From the NCBI GenBank assembly GCA_035652335.1, contig DASRDZ010000030.1, forward strand, positions 1-64,000: a DNA stretch of 64,000 nt, read 5' to 3'. The translations under genes were made by a program, and so were the position numbers. Under the pieces are notes generated by a model, which saw only the letters and a list, made by a program, of their open reading frames with translations, was not told where the DNA came from and did no database searches. This document shows, in pieces, positions 26,144 through 34,388 of the stretch (its first letter is position 1; each line of letters opens with the position of its first letter). The stretch is from DASRDZ01 sp035652335 (lineage in GTDB: Bacteria > Chloroflexota > Dormibacteria > Aeolococcales > Aeolococcaceae).

Positions 26144-26413
26144 CTACATCGCCTTGAGGTCGCCCTCCGGCTTGAGCACCACCTCCCGGTTGTTGGTGGG
26201 GTTGACCATCACCACCTGGAAGAGGTCCTCGAAGTCGCACTGGAACAGCTCCATCAGCGCCTGGCGCAGGCGCGGCCCGGGGTTGCGGGTGCCCGCCTCC
26301 AGCGCTGGGATGTAGTTCTGGGTGACCCCGAGGCGGCGGGCCAGCTCCCGCTGCGTGAGCTTGTGCTTCTCGCGCATGGCCCGCAGGCCGATGGCGCGAA
26401 CCTCGACATTCAT
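26144..26413 (-). CDS. XRE-family transcriptional regulator
   Basis: 89 residues. The helix-turn-helix spans about 8-62: LRAMREKHKLTQRELARRLG, VTQNYIPALEAGTRNPGP, ALMELFQCDFEDLFQVV. It is a compact DNA-binding protein without a sensor domain; the conserved C-terminal tail (NNREVVLKPEGDL) is of unknown use. The promoter is unusually complete for this window and contains inverted repeats, suggesting autoregulation. It is divergent from the small zinc-ribbon gene at 26522. Confidence 0.88.
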   Translation of the reverse strand: MNVEVRAIGLRAMREKHKLTQRELARRLGVTQNYIPALEAGTRNPGPRLRQALMELFQCDFEDLFQVVMVNPTNNREVVLKPEGDLKAM

Positions 26414-26420
26414 GTCGTAC

Positions 26421-26449
26421 AACTTACGACCGCAGAGTTGTTTTGTCAA
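26421..26449 (-). promoter_or_regulatory. promoter of the XRE gene, leaderless
   Basis: On the minus strand TTGACA (26449-26444), exactly 17 nt of spacer, then TAAGTT (26426-26421), ending 7 nt before ATG 26413. ACAACT and AGTTGT form an inverted repeat across the spacer and -10, and TCGTA/TACGA form a second one over the -10 to start region. These are plausible operator half-sites for the XRE protein itself. Confidence 0.7.
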
Positions 26450-26521
26450 GGCGACCCCACAAAGACCTCGCGGGTGCCCCGGCCGGTCCCGCCCGGCCGG
26501 GACCGCTATGCTCCCAGGCCG

Positions 26522-26887
26522 ATGTGCCGCGTCTGCCTGAAGAGGCCGGAGATCCCCGACGAGCGCTACGGGCGCTGTGAGGCCTGCGCCAAGGCGGGCC
26601 GGGTGCCGGTGCGCTTCCGCCTCGGGCCGGCGCGCGGCGGCGCCGGGCTCTCGGTGCGCGCCGGGGAGATGTCGCCGCGGGCGATGCGCAGCAAGCTCCA
26701 CGAGCAGCTGGCCAGGTTCGGCGGCCAGCCCTCGGTGAAGACGCACCTCGGCCTGCACGAGGTCGAGCTGGTCCTGGCCAAGGACCGCCTGGAGTCGGTG
26801 CGCCTGGCCCCCGACCTCAAGGAGCGCAGCGCCGACGCCATGGACGCGCTGCGCGCGGCGGCCGAGCGCACCGACGCCGCCTGGTAG
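26522..26887 (+). CDS. small zinc-binding hypothetical protein
   Basis: 121 residues. The N-terminus MCRVCLKRPEIPDERYGRCE then ACAKAG has two CxxC knuckles typical of a treble-clef or ribbon zinc site. The remainder is a basic region followed by an alpha/beta stretch (THLGLHEVELVLAKDRLESV). TATGCT (26507-26512) ends 9 nt before ATG 26522 with no Shine-Dalgarno sequence. Family not recognised; nucleic-acid binding is a reasonable guess from composition. Confidence 0.65.
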   Translation: MCRVCLKRPEIPDERYGRCEACAKAGRVPVRFRLGPARGGAGLSVRAGEMSPRAMRSKLHEQLARFGGQPSVKTHLGLHEVELVLAKDRLESVRLAPDLKERSADAMDALRAAAERTDAAW

Positions 26888-26942
26888 TCCGGACCTCGGC
26901 GGCGGCGGCGAGGCGCGTTGCGGCCAGCATCGGCCAGAACGC

Positions 26943-28172
26943 TCAGCCCCCGGCGTGCAGCAGCCGCCACCACCAGGACGGGCCCGGCAGGTCGTCGTCG
27001 AGCAGCACCACCCACTGCATGCTGGCGCCGGCGCCCTGCACCGTGCCGTCGACGACGGCGACGCGGGTCCCGGCCGGGGCTCCGGGCTCGACGGGGAGCA
27101 GGCGCATGGTGAGGTCGATCCTGGTTCCCTGGCGCACCGCGAACGAGGTGCTGTTGCGCGGCTCGGCACGGACGAAGGACTGCGCGCCCCAGCGCGTGGT
27201 GACCTGCCCGTTGACGTCGATCGGCAACGACGCCGGCACCACGCCGTAGCCCGCATACCCGGATTCCACCGCGGACCTGGCGGCGTCGAGCGCGGCGTTG
27301 AGGTCGGTCTGGGCCAGTACGGCGCCGACCATGGTCACCATCGCCCCGCTGCCCACGTCGCGGCGCGCCGCGAAGAGCAGGCAGCCGCCCGCCTGCGGCG
27401 TCGAGCCCGTCTTGATGCCGAGCCATCCCGGCACGCTGCCGAGCAGGGAGTCGAGGTTCTCCAGGTCGGTGCCGTCGGGCAGCCGGGCGCTCGGGGTGGC
27501 GACGATCGCCGCCAGCGCCGGCACCTGCAGCACCGCTCCACCCAGCTTCACCAGGTCGCCGGCGCTCGACACCGTGTCGGGGCTGAAGCCGCTCGGGTCG
27601 GCGAAGTGCGTGTGCGACATGCCCAGCTGCTGGGCCGCGTCGTTGAGCTGGGCGACGAAGCCGTCGACGCTGCCCGCGGTCCAGCGCCCCAGCGTGTCGG
27701 CGAAGTTGTTGGCCGAGGGCAGCAGCAGGCCGAGCAGGAGCTGCCGCTCGGTGAGGTGCTCGCCCGCCACCACCGGAAGCGACGAGCCGTCCTCGGCGAG
27801 CACCGCCCTGTAATCGGCGACGTCGGCGGCATCCATGGTGAGCAGCGGGCCCTCGTCGAACTGGTCCTTGAGGGGATGCGCGCGCAGCACCACCAGCGCC
27901 GTCATCGCCTTGGCCACCGAGGCGATGGGGCGCGGGGTGTCGGCGTCGAGCAGCGCCAGCGGCTGGCCGTTGCCCAGCAGCGCGAGCGACCCCTGGGGCG
28001 GCTGCTGCACGCGCGTCAGCGGACCGGGCACCGGAGTGATCGACGCCGGCGCGTTGACGTCGACGGCCGGGGCCGGCGGCGTGGCGCTGATGCGCAGCCC
28101 TGCAACCGTTCCGCCGCCGACCAGGACCGCACCCGCCAGGGTCGCCGCCGCAACCCTCCCCCGGTGCCTCAT
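26943..28172 (-). CDS. D-alanyl-D-alanine carboxypeptidase (S11)
   Basis: 409 residues from ATG 28172, which overlaps the stop of the Fur-family gene (ATGA). An N-terminal membrane anchor or signal (about 7-27) precedes the penicillin-binding fold. Catalytic motifs are present: SxxK in ASVAKAMTA (Ser85, Lys88), SxN in PSANNFAD, and KTG in GIKTGSTPQ. It trims the terminal D-Ala from peptidoglycan stem peptides outside the membrane. A C-terminal domain of about 110 residues and a final hydrophobic WWWRLL stretch may hold it at the membrane. Confidence 0.92.
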   Translation of the reverse strand: MRHRGRVAAATLAGAVLVGGGTVAGLRISATPPAPAVDVNAPASITPVPGPLTRVQQPPQGSLALLGNGQPLALLDADTPRPIASVAKAMTALVVLRAHPLKDQFDEGPLLTMDAADVADYRAVLAEDGSSLPVVAGEHLTERQLLLGLLLPSANNFADTLGRWTAGSVDGFVAQLNDAAQQLGMSHTHFADPSGFSPDTVSSAGDLVKLGGAVLQVPALAAIVATPSARLPDGTDLENLDSLLGSVPGWLGIKTGSTPQAGGCLLFAARRDVGSGAMVTMVGAVLAQTDLNAALDAARSAVESGYAGYGVVPASLPIDVNGQVTTRWGAQSFVRAEPRNSTSFAVRQGTRIDLTMRLLPVEPGAPAGTRVAVVDGTVQGAGASMQWVVLLDDDLPGPSWWWRLLHAGG

Positions 28173-28600
28173 CCGCTCCCGCCGCGACAGGCGGCGCACT
28201 GGCCGCGGATCATCAGGTCGACGGTGCCGATGTGGAACTCGTGGCGCTCGGCCAGCCGCACGCCGATCTCGCCGAGAACCTCGGCGGGGACGTTCTGCAC
28301 CTTGCCGCAGGTCACGCAGACGAGATGGTGGTGCCGGTCGGGGTGGTCCACCACCTCGTAGTGGGCGCCGCCGTCGCCCAGGCGCGTCTGCTGCACCAGG
28401 CCGATGGCCGAGAGCGTCTCCAGCACGCGATAGGTGGTCGATCGGTTGAACGACGGATAGCGGTCCTGCACCGCGCGGCAGACGTCGTCGGCGGTGAGGT
28501 GGCGGCCGTTGGCCTCGCGGAGCACCTGGAGGACCATCTGGCGCTGCGGTGTGGCACGGAAGCCGGCCGCCCGCAACAGGTCGGTGGTGGTCTCGCTCAC
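28169..28600 (-). CDS. Fur-family regulator, probably Zur
   Basis: 143 residues from GTG 28600. A winged helix (about 10-75: GFRATPQRQMVLQVL, NRSTTYRVLETLSAIGLV) is followed by the metal-binding half with HYEVVDHPDRHHHLVCVTCG and a C-terminal CAAC pair, giving the structural zinc Cys4 site plus a His-rich regulatory site. Divergence from a His-rich zinc-type CDF exporter 65 bp away favours a zinc-sensing role over iron. It is co-transcribed with the carboxypeptidase downstream. CATGAT 9 nt before the start is a weak leaderless -10 candidate. Confidence 0.88.
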   Translation of the reverse strand: MSETTTDLLRAAGFRATPQRQMVLQVLREANGRHLTADDVCRAVQDRYPSFNRSTTYRVLETLSAIGLVQQTRLGDGGAHYEVVDHPDRHHHLVCVTCGKVQNVPAEVLGEIGVRLAERHEFHIGTVDLMIRGQCAACRGGSG

Positions 28601-28665
28601 GGCGCCGCCATCATGCCATTCCCCGCCCGCAAGGGCGGAGGGGCTGCGCCGTAGCATGCATCGAG

Positions 28666-29661
28666 ATGGACGCGACCGACCACGCGCACGACCACGACCA
28701 CGACCACGACGGTCACCATGGGCAGGGCGCGTCCCGCGGCCACGGCCATTCGCACGGCACCCTGACGTCGGGACCACACGCGCTGCGCGTCACCCTGGTC
28801 AGCTCGGCGGTGCTCGGTGCGGTCGCGGCGGTGGAGCTGGCCGTGGCCGGGTTCTCCCACAGCGCGGGCATCCTCGCCGACGGGCTGCACAACCTGGGCG
28901 ACCTCTCCACCACGATGGCTCTCGCCGCAGCCTTCCTTCTCTCGCGTCGCGCGCCGACCAGGCGATTTCCCTACGGGTACCACCGCGGCGAGGACCTCGC
29001 AGGTCTCTTCGTCCTGCTGCTCATCGTCGCCAGCGCCGTGGCGTCGGGTGTCACCAGCGTCGAGCACCTCATCCACCGGCAGCAGATCTCCCAGGCGGGC
29101 GCTGCGCTGGCGGTGGCGCTGGTGGGCTTCCTCGGCAACGAGGGAGTGGCCCAGTACAAGACGGTCAACGGCCGCCGGCTGGGCAGCGTCGGCCTCGTCG
29201 CCGACGGCCAGCATTCGCGCGTCGACGGCTTCGCCTCGCTGGCGGCGGCGGCGGGAGTGGCCGGCGCCTGGGCGGGCGCGCCGATCCTCGACCCGGTGGC
29301 CGGGCTGGTGCTCACGGTGATCATCGGCTGGGTCGCCGTCGACACCGGACGGCACGTCACCGCTCGGCTGCTCGACGAGGCGGACGCCTCGCTGGTGGCG
29401 CTGATCACCGAGACGGCGTCAGCGGTTCCCGGTGTCGTCGCGGTGGTCGAGGCAAACGCGCGCTGGACCGGGCGGCGGGTGCGCGCCGAGCTGACCCTCG
29501 CGGTCCCGCCCACCGACACCGTCGCGCGTGCGCACGGGTTGGGTGAGGAGGTGCGACACCGCCTCTTCCACCGCGTCGAGTCGCTCGACGAGGTGATCGT
29601 GCACCTCGATCCCGCCGGAGACGCGACGGCTCATCGCGAGACGAGCCACCACAGGTCCTGA
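28666..29661 (+). CDS. cation diffusion facilitator (zinc-type)
   Basis: 331 residues. A His/Asp-rich N-terminus (HAHDHDHDHDGHHGQ, GHGHSHG) precedes six membrane segments. The CDF metal sites are visible: HSAGILADGLHNLGD in TM2 (HxxxD) and ADGQHSRVDG in TM5 (HxxxD). A cytosolic ferredoxin-like C-terminal domain follows. It exports Zn2+ (possibly Co2+ or Cd2+) by proton antiport. TAGCAT (28652-28657) ends 8 nt before the ATG. It is divergent from the Fur-family gene. Confidence 0.9.
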   Translation: MDATDHAHDHDHDHDGHHGQGASRGHGHSHGTLTSGPHALRVTLVSSAVLGAVAAVELAVAGFSHSAGILADGLHNLGDLSTTMALAAAFLLSRRAPTRRFPYGYHRGEDLAGLFVLLLIVASAVASGVTSVEHLIHRQQISQAGAALAVALVGFLGNEGVAQYKTVNGRRLGSVGLVADGQHSRVDGFASLAAAAGVAGAWAGAPILDPVAGLVLTVIIGWVAVDTGRHVTARLLDEADASLVALITETASAVPGVVAVVEANARWTGRRVRAELTLAVPPTDTVARAHGLGEEVRHRLFHRVESLDEVIVHLDPAGDATAHRETSHHRS

Positions 29662-29670
29662 CCGAAGCGC

Positions 29671-29719
29671 CCGGGCTCCGCGCCGCGCCGTCGCCGGCGT
29701 CGAGCGGCGCGGAGCCCGG
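29671..29719. terminator. bidirectional hairpin terminator
   Basis: A perfect 16-bp inverted repeat (29671-29686 with 29704-29719, 17-nt loop) lies exactly between the convergent ends of the CDF gene (29661) and hup (29738). It contains almost only G and C and lacks a long T-run, so termination may be inefficient without a factor. Confidence 0.75.
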
Positions 29720-29737
29720 TGGGAGCGACTCGCCCGC

Positions 29738-30061
29738 TTACCTCTTGGCGGTGCTCTTCTTGCGCGAGCCGCCCCGCGACGACTTCAGCGAAGCGCTCAG
29801 CGTCGTGCTGGGCGAGAAGCGCACCACGCGACGGGCGGGCACCTGGACGGACTCGCCGGTGCGCGGGTTGCGCCCGACGCGGGCCGCGCGCTGCGCCGTC
29901 TTGAAGGTGCCGAAGCCGTGGATGCGGACCTCGTCACCACCGGTGAGCGCACCGGAGATGGTGTCGAAGAACCACTTCACCTCGTCGCGCGCGGCGGCCA
30001 TGGTGATCTCTGCCCGCTCGGCAAGCTGCTCGGCCAGCACGTCTCGCGTCAATACAGCCAT
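29738..30061 (-). CDS. hup: HU-family nucleoid protein
   Basis: 107 residues. Residues 1-90 are the HU fold with EVKWFFDTISGALTGGDEVR, IHGFGTFKTAQRAAR, and the DNA-bending arm GRNPRTGESVQVPA. A short basic tail (SSRGGSRKKSTAKR) follows, a small version of the Lys-rich tails of actinobacterial HupB. It compacts and bends DNA. TACAAT (minus strand, 30104-30099) and GGGAG provide promoter and ribosome site, with a leader of about 30 nt. Confidence 0.94.
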   Translation of the reverse strand: MAVLTRDVLAEQLAERAEITMAAARDEVKWFFDTISGALTGGDEVRIHGFGTFKTAQRAARVGRNPRTGESVQVPARRVVRFSPSTTLSASLKSSRGGSRKKSTAKR

Positions 30062-30121
30062 GCGAAGTCTCCCTGAGGGGAATGGAGGATGCCGCGGAAT
30101 TGTAGGAGGGACAAGGAACTT

Positions 30122-30134
30122 TTCGCAATGCGAA
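30122..30134. promoter_or_regulatory. palindrome upstream of hup promoter
   Basis: TTCGCA-A-TGCGAA is a perfect 6+1+6 inverted repeat, about 18 bp upstream of the hup -10 element, covering the expected -35 position. It is a candidate operator for an unknown regulator; the evidence is symmetry and position only. Confidence 0.35.
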
Positions 30135-30166
30135 TTCCGCCGCGGGCTGGCCCGAGCCGGGACGGG

Positions 30167-31459
30167 CTAGCGCCAGACGCGCTTCATGATCACCCGGGCC
30201 AGCTTGTCGGGATCGTGGTGGGTGGAGACCTTGCCGCTCACCACGTCGGCCAGGATGTAGTGCACCGGGCGCTGCGCCGCGCGATCGCGGTCGAAGACCA
30301 CGCGGGTGATCCCCGCCTCCACGGCCGAGCCGGGCAGGGGCAGCTGGTAGTTGCTGTTGACCACCACGTAGTCGAAGAGGTTGCCGCCGACGTGGGACTC
30401 GATGGCGTCGAGGTGCTGCGACACGGTGAACCCGGTGGTCTCGCCCGGCTGGGTGGCCACGTTGCAGACGTACACCTTGACCGCCGGCGTGGCCCGCAGC
30501 GCCTCGACCATGCCGTCGACCAGCAGGTTGGGCAGGATCGAGGTGTAGAGCGACCCCGGGCCGACGATGATCAGCTCGGCGTCGAGGATGGCCTGCTCCG
30601 CCTCGGGGTTGACCGGCGGGTTGGGCGGGTCGAGGAAGACGTGCTCGATGAAGCCGCCGCCCTCCGGGATGTGCGACTCGCCGACCACCAGGGCGCCCTC
30701 GACGTGGCCGCAGAGGGTGACGTCCTGGAGGGTGGAGGGGATGATCTGGCCACGAACGGCGAGAACCCGGCCGGACTCGCGCAGCGCGTGCTCGAAGTTC
30801 CCGGTGATCTCGCACATGGCCATGATGAAGAGGTTGCCGAAGCTGTGGCCGCCCAGCTCGCCCTCGCCGCTGAAGCGGTGCTGGAACAGCGAGGTCATCA
30901 GCGGCTCGGTCTCGGCCAGCGCGGTGAGGCACTGGCGGAAGTCGCCGGGGGGCAGCACCTGGTACTCGCCGCGCAACCGTCCGCTGCTGCCGCCGTCGTC
31001 GGCGACGGTGACGATGGCGGAGATGTTCCCGGTGTAGCGCTTGATGCCGCGGAGCATCGCGCTCATCCCCGTCCCGCCGCCGATGGTCACCAGCCGCGGG
31101 CCCTTGGTGAGCAGGCGGTGCGCGTAGAGCTGCTCGATGAGCCCGCGCTCCCCGTTGCTGCGGGCCAGCAGGAACGGGCCGAGCAGCGACTGTCCCAGCT
31201 TGTAGAAGCTGAGCACCAGCACCCCGATGCCGATGACCGCGAAGAGCAGCGCCCGGATGGAGCGCGGCAGGAACTGCAGGGTGAGGGGTCCTGCGAAGGA
31301 CGGGAAGGTGAAGGTCTGGTAGGCGTCCTTGAGCGCATACCCCACGGCCAGGCTGATCATCACGATGCTGGCGAACAGAAGGAGCAGCCAGCGCTTGATG
31401 TTCAGCCCCGGGGTGAACCAGCGAACCAGCGACGGACTGGGCCGGGGGAGAGGGGGCAT
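30167..31459 (-). CDS. yvcK: YvcK/CofD-like protein with membrane anchor
   Basis: 430 residues. Residues 20-95 contain two hydrophobic segments (WLLLLFASIVMISLAVGYAL; ALLFAVIGIGVLVLSFYKLG). The YvcK domain follows from about residue 112: VTIGGGTGMSAMLRG, VTVADDGGSSGRLR, GHSFGNLFIMAM, GPGSLYTSILPNLL. YvcK-type proteins bind UDP-sugars and are needed for cell-wall homeostasis on gluconeogenic substrates. The membrane hairpin distinguishes it from soluble B. subtilis YvcK. It lies near glpX, a gluconeogenic enzyme. GACAAT ends 9 nt before the ATG. Confidence 0.92.
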   Translation of the reverse strand: MPPLPRPSPSLVRWFTPGLNIKRWLLLLFASIVMISLAVGYALKDAYQTFTFPSFAGPLTLQFLPRSIRALLFAVIGIGVLVLSFYKLGQSLLGPFLLARSNGERGLIEQLYAHRLLTKGPRLVTIGGGTGMSAMLRGIKRYTGNISAIVTVADDGGSSGRLRGEYQVLPPGDFRQCLTALAETEPLMTSLFQHRFSGEGELGGHSFGNLFIMAMCEITGNFEHALRESGRVLAVRGQIIPSTLQDVTLCGHVEGALVVGESHIPEGGGFIEHVFLDPPNPPVNPEAEQAILDAELIIVGPGSLYTSILPNLLVDGMVEALRATPAVKVYVCNVATQPGETTGFTVSQHLDAIESHVGGNLFDYVVVNSNYQLPLPGSAVEAGITRVVFDRDRAAQRPVHYILADVVSGKVSTHHDPDKLARVIMKRVWR

Positions 31460-31516
31460 GCTGGCGCGATTGTCCCACGGGGTGCCCCACCGGGCGGCGC
31501 GCTAGCCTTGGGCCCC

Positions 31517-32548
31517 ATGCGCATCGCCGTGCTGGGGGGAACCGGGTTCATCGGTCCCTTCGTCGTCCGCCGGCTGGCCGAGGCCGGCCATCGCGTCACC
31601 GTGGTCCATCGCGGCGTCACCGAGCGCGACGACCTCGGCGCTGCGCGCCACGTCCACGCCGAGCGCGCCGACTTCGCCGCGGCGATGGACGCGGTGGGCG
31701 ACGTCGACGTGGCCCTCGACATGGCGCCGTTCACCGAGGCCGCGGCGCGGACCGCCCTGGCGGCGGTGCGTGGTCACTGTCCGCGGCTGGTGGCCGTGAG
31801 CAGCGTCGACGTGTACCGCGCCTTCGGCGCGCTCAACCGCCTGGAGGACTCACCGCTCCCCGAGCCGCCCGTCGACGAGGACGCGCCGCTGCGCACCGTG
31901 CTCCACCCGTACCGCAACAGCGTGCCCGCAGGCGGCCCGGAGTGGCTGCGCGACTACGACAAGATCCCCGTCGAACGCCTGGTGATGAGCGATGCCGAGA
32001 TCGCCGGAACGGTGCTTCGGCTGGGTGCGGTGTACGGACCTGGCGACCAGCAGCACCGGCTGCTCCCCCTGGTGGCCCGCGTCGACGCCCGCCGCCCCGC
32101 CCTGCTGCTCGAACCCACCCAGGCGGCATGCCGCTGGCCGTACGTCTACGTGGAGAACGCCGCCGCCGCCATCGCCGCGGCCGTCGTCGACCCCCGCGCC
32201 GCGGGACGGATCTACAACGTCGGCCCGCCGCTCACACCGACCAACGAGGAGTGGACGCGCCGCGTCGCCGAGGCGCTGGGGTGGAACGGTCGCATCGTCA
32301 TGGTGCCGGACGGCACCCTCGACCCGGCCCTCGGCGGCATGCCCGACGCCGACCTGCGCCACCACGTGGACGTGGTCAGCACGCGCATTCGCGAGGAGCT
32401 CGACCTGGAGGACCCCGTCGACTTCGCCACGGGCGTCCGGCGTACGGCGGAATACGAGCGCGCCTTCCTCGGTGGTGGCGGGAGCGGACCGTCGCTCGCC
32501 GACTACGCGCGCGAGGACGCCATCCTCGCCGCGAAGCCCGGACCCTAG
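31517..32548 (+). CDS. NAD-dependent epimerase/dehydratase (SDR)
   Basis: 343 residues, extended short-chain dehydrogenase fold. The nucleotide motif is MRIAVLGGTGFIGPFVVRRL and VAVSSVDVYRA holds the catalytic Ser region. The usual YxxxK is less clear (RDYDKIPVERLV gives Y-x-K). VLRLGAVYGPGD and IYNVGPP are typical of sugar-nucleotide epimerases. The substrate is unknown. TAGCCT (31503-31508) ends 8 nt before ATG 31517. It is convergent with glpX; the two stops overlap in CTAG. Confidence 0.82.
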   Translation: MRIAVLGGTGFIGPFVVRRLAEAGHRVTVVHRGVTERDDLGAARHVHAERADFAAAMDAVGDVDVALDMAPFTEAAARTALAAVRGHCPRLVAVSSVDVYRAFGALNRLEDSPLPEPPVDEDAPLRTVLHPYRNSVPAGGPEWLRDYDKIPVERLVMSDAEIAGTVLRLGAVYGPGDQQHRLLPLVARVDARRPALLLEPTQAACRWPYVYVENAAAAIAAAVVDPRAAGRIYNVGPPLTPTNEEWTRRVAEALGWNGRIVMVPDGTLDPALGGMPDADLRHHVDVVSTRIREELDLEDPVDFATGVRRTAEYERAFLGGGGSGPSLADYAREDAILAAKPGP

Positions 32549-33564
32549 GCTTCGATCGGGGTCCGCGCCCGCAGGCGCTGGGTGTCGTGCTGGGCCTCGA
32601 TGTAGCGGATGGTCCCGGAGTAGGAGCGCATCACCAGGGAGTGCGTCTCCGCGTAGCGGCCGCGGAAGCGCACACCGCCCAGCAGCTCGCCGTCGGTGAT
32701 CCCGGTGGCGGCGAAGAAGACGTTGGTGCCGCTGCAGAGGTCGTCGAGCTGCAGCACGCGGTCGGGGTCCTTGCCCTCGGCGCGGACGACGGCGCGCTCG
32801 GCGGCGTCGCGCGGCCAGAGGCGCCCCTGCATGCCGCCGCCGACACACTTCACCGCGCAGGCGGCCAGGACCGCCTCGGGCGCGCCGCCGATGCCCATCA
32901 GGACGTCGACACCGGTGCGGTGCTCCATCGCCGCCATCAGGCCCGCGGCGACGTCGCCGTCCATGATCAGCTTGACCCGCGCCCCGGCGGAGCGGATCTC
33001 GCGGAGCAGCTTCTCGTGCCGCTCACGGTCGAGCACGACCACGGTGAGGTCCTCGACGCTGCGGCGCTCGGCGCGGGCGATGCGGCGCAGGTTGTTGCCC
33101 ACGGTGTCGGTGATGTCGATGACGTCGGCGGCGTTGGGACCGACGATCAGCTTCTCCATGTAGGCGCAGTGCGTCTCGAACATGGTGTCGCGATCGGCCA
33201 GGGCGACGGTGGCGATGCCGCCGGGCAGGCCCCGGGCCACCAGGCGGGTGCCGTCGATGGGGTCGACGGCGACGTCGACCTGAGGCTCGTTGCCGTTGCC
33301 GACGTGCTCGCCGATGTACAGCATCGGCGCCTTGTCCTTCTCGCCCTCGCCGATGACGACGACGCCGTCCATGTCGACGTAGCCGAGGCTGCGGCGCATC
33401 GAGTCGACCGCGGCGCGGTCGGCCTCCTCCTTGTTGTTGCGGCCCATGAAACGGGCGGCCGACATGGCGGCGCCCTCGGTGACGCGCACCAGCTCGAGGG
33501 CCAGGTTGCGGTCGATGGGGGTGCCGAGGTCACGGCCACGGCGCGGCGCTGGACGGGGAGGCAT
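32545..33564 (-). CDS. glpX: class II fructose-1,6-bisphosphatase
   Basis: 339 residues. GlpX motifs: RNLALELVRVTEGAAMSAAR, GEGEKDKAPMLYIGE, the metal-binding DPIDGTRLVARG, and GIGGAPEAVLAACAVKC. It hydrolyses fructose-1,6-bisphosphate, the committed step of gluconeogenesis. AACCAT (33579-33574, minus) ends 9 nt before ATG 33564, fitting a leaderless start. Neighbouring yvcK and glpA make a gluconeogenic/glycerol theme. Confidence 0.95.
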   Translation of the reverse strand: MPPRPAPRRGRDLGTPIDRNLALELVRVTEGAAMSAARFMGRNNKEEADRAAVDSMRRSLGYVDMDGVVVIGEGEKDKAPMLYIGEHVGNGNEPQVDVAVDPIDGTRLVARGLPGGIATVALADRDTMFETHCAYMEKLIVGPNAADVIDITDTVGNNLRRIARAERRSVEDLTVVVLDRERHEKLLREIRSAGARVKLIMDGDVAAGLMAAMEHRTGVDVLMGIGGAPEAVLAACAVKCVGGGMQGRLWPRDAAERAVVRAEGKDPDRVLQLDDLCSGTNVFFAATGITDGELLGGVRFRGRYAETHSLVMRSYSGTIRYIEAQHDTQRLRARTPIEA

Positions 33565-33648
33565 GGCGTCGGGATGGTTGCGGACCCGTTCCGAGACTGT
33601 CAAGGCGACGGCTCCCCCGCCGGCGCGCGGGTAGCGTGAGCCACCGTC

Positions 33649-34269
33649 ATGGACGGCGTGCAGTGCTTCGCGCATTACCGCGCGGCGGTCGCCACCTGTG
33701 CGTCGTGCGCGCGCGGGCTCTGCTCCGACTGCGCCCAGCGCGGCGGGGACGGGCGCTGCTCGGAGTGCGTCGAGCGGGAGCGCGGCGCCGCGGAGCTGCT
33801 GCGGATGCAGCGCAGCGCGCGCCTCGCCCTGCGCCGTGCAGGCGTGGCCGTGCCCCGGGCGCACGGTGACCCCGTCTTCGTCCGGGCCAACGGGCACCCC
33901 CTGGCCGCCGGGCTGTCGCTGGGTCTCTGCATCCTCGCCGCCCTGGGGATGGGGGCCTGTGCCGTGCTCGCGGAGCAGCGCTGGGGCATCCCTCGCTCGG
34001 CGATCGCGCCGGTGCTCGGCATCGCCCTGGCGACCGTGGTCACCGCGGTGCTCGGCGGGACCTCGCGCGTCGCCGGCGTCGGCGCGGTGCTGCTCACGGC
34101 GGTGGCCGTGGCCGGCGGGACCGAGGCCCTGAGCATGGTGACCGCCGTCGCGCTGCCGGGCCCGGGCGACGCCGCCGCCTGGCTGCAGGACCACCGGCCC
34201 GCCGCGCTGGGCCTCGACGTCGTCGCCCTGGTGCTCGCCTACGTCACCGCGGCCGGCCGCCGGGTGTAG
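33649..34269 (+). CDS. B-box-like zinc finger membrane protein
   Basis: 206 residues. The N-terminus is a B-box-like zinc finger (CFAHYRAAVATCASCARGLC, then CAQ and RCSEC) as found at the N-terminus of many small bacterial membrane proteins. A basic linker and four hydrophobic segments follow (about 85-200). Topology: cytosolic zinc finger, integral membrane body. Function unknown. TAGCGT (33632-33637) lies 11 nt before the ATG. Confidence 0.75.
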   Translation: MDGVQCFAHYRAAVATCASCARGLCSDCAQRGGDGRCSECVERERGAAELLRMQRSARLALRRAGVAVPRAHGDPVFVRANGHPLAAGLSLGLCILAALGMGACAVLAEQRWGIPRSAIAPVLGIALATVVTAVLGGTSRVAGVGAVLLTAVAVAGGTEALSMVTAVALPGPGDAAAWLQDHRPAALGLDVVALVLAYVTAAGRRV

Positions 34270-34388
34270 CCGGGCCCGCCGGTGCTAGCATCCGGGGTCC
34301 TGACACGCGCGGGACAGAGGGGCTGGCCGAGCCGACGTCGCGCTCGCACCCGCTGAGAGCACAGCCAGAACGGAAGGAGCCCGTAGAC

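Noticed and set aside
34290..34388. TPP riboswitch (CTGAGA present in the leader of the gene at 34389)
   Set aside because: Only the six-base motif is present; the paired TPP helix and the second conserved block are missing, and the gene is unrelated to thiamine.
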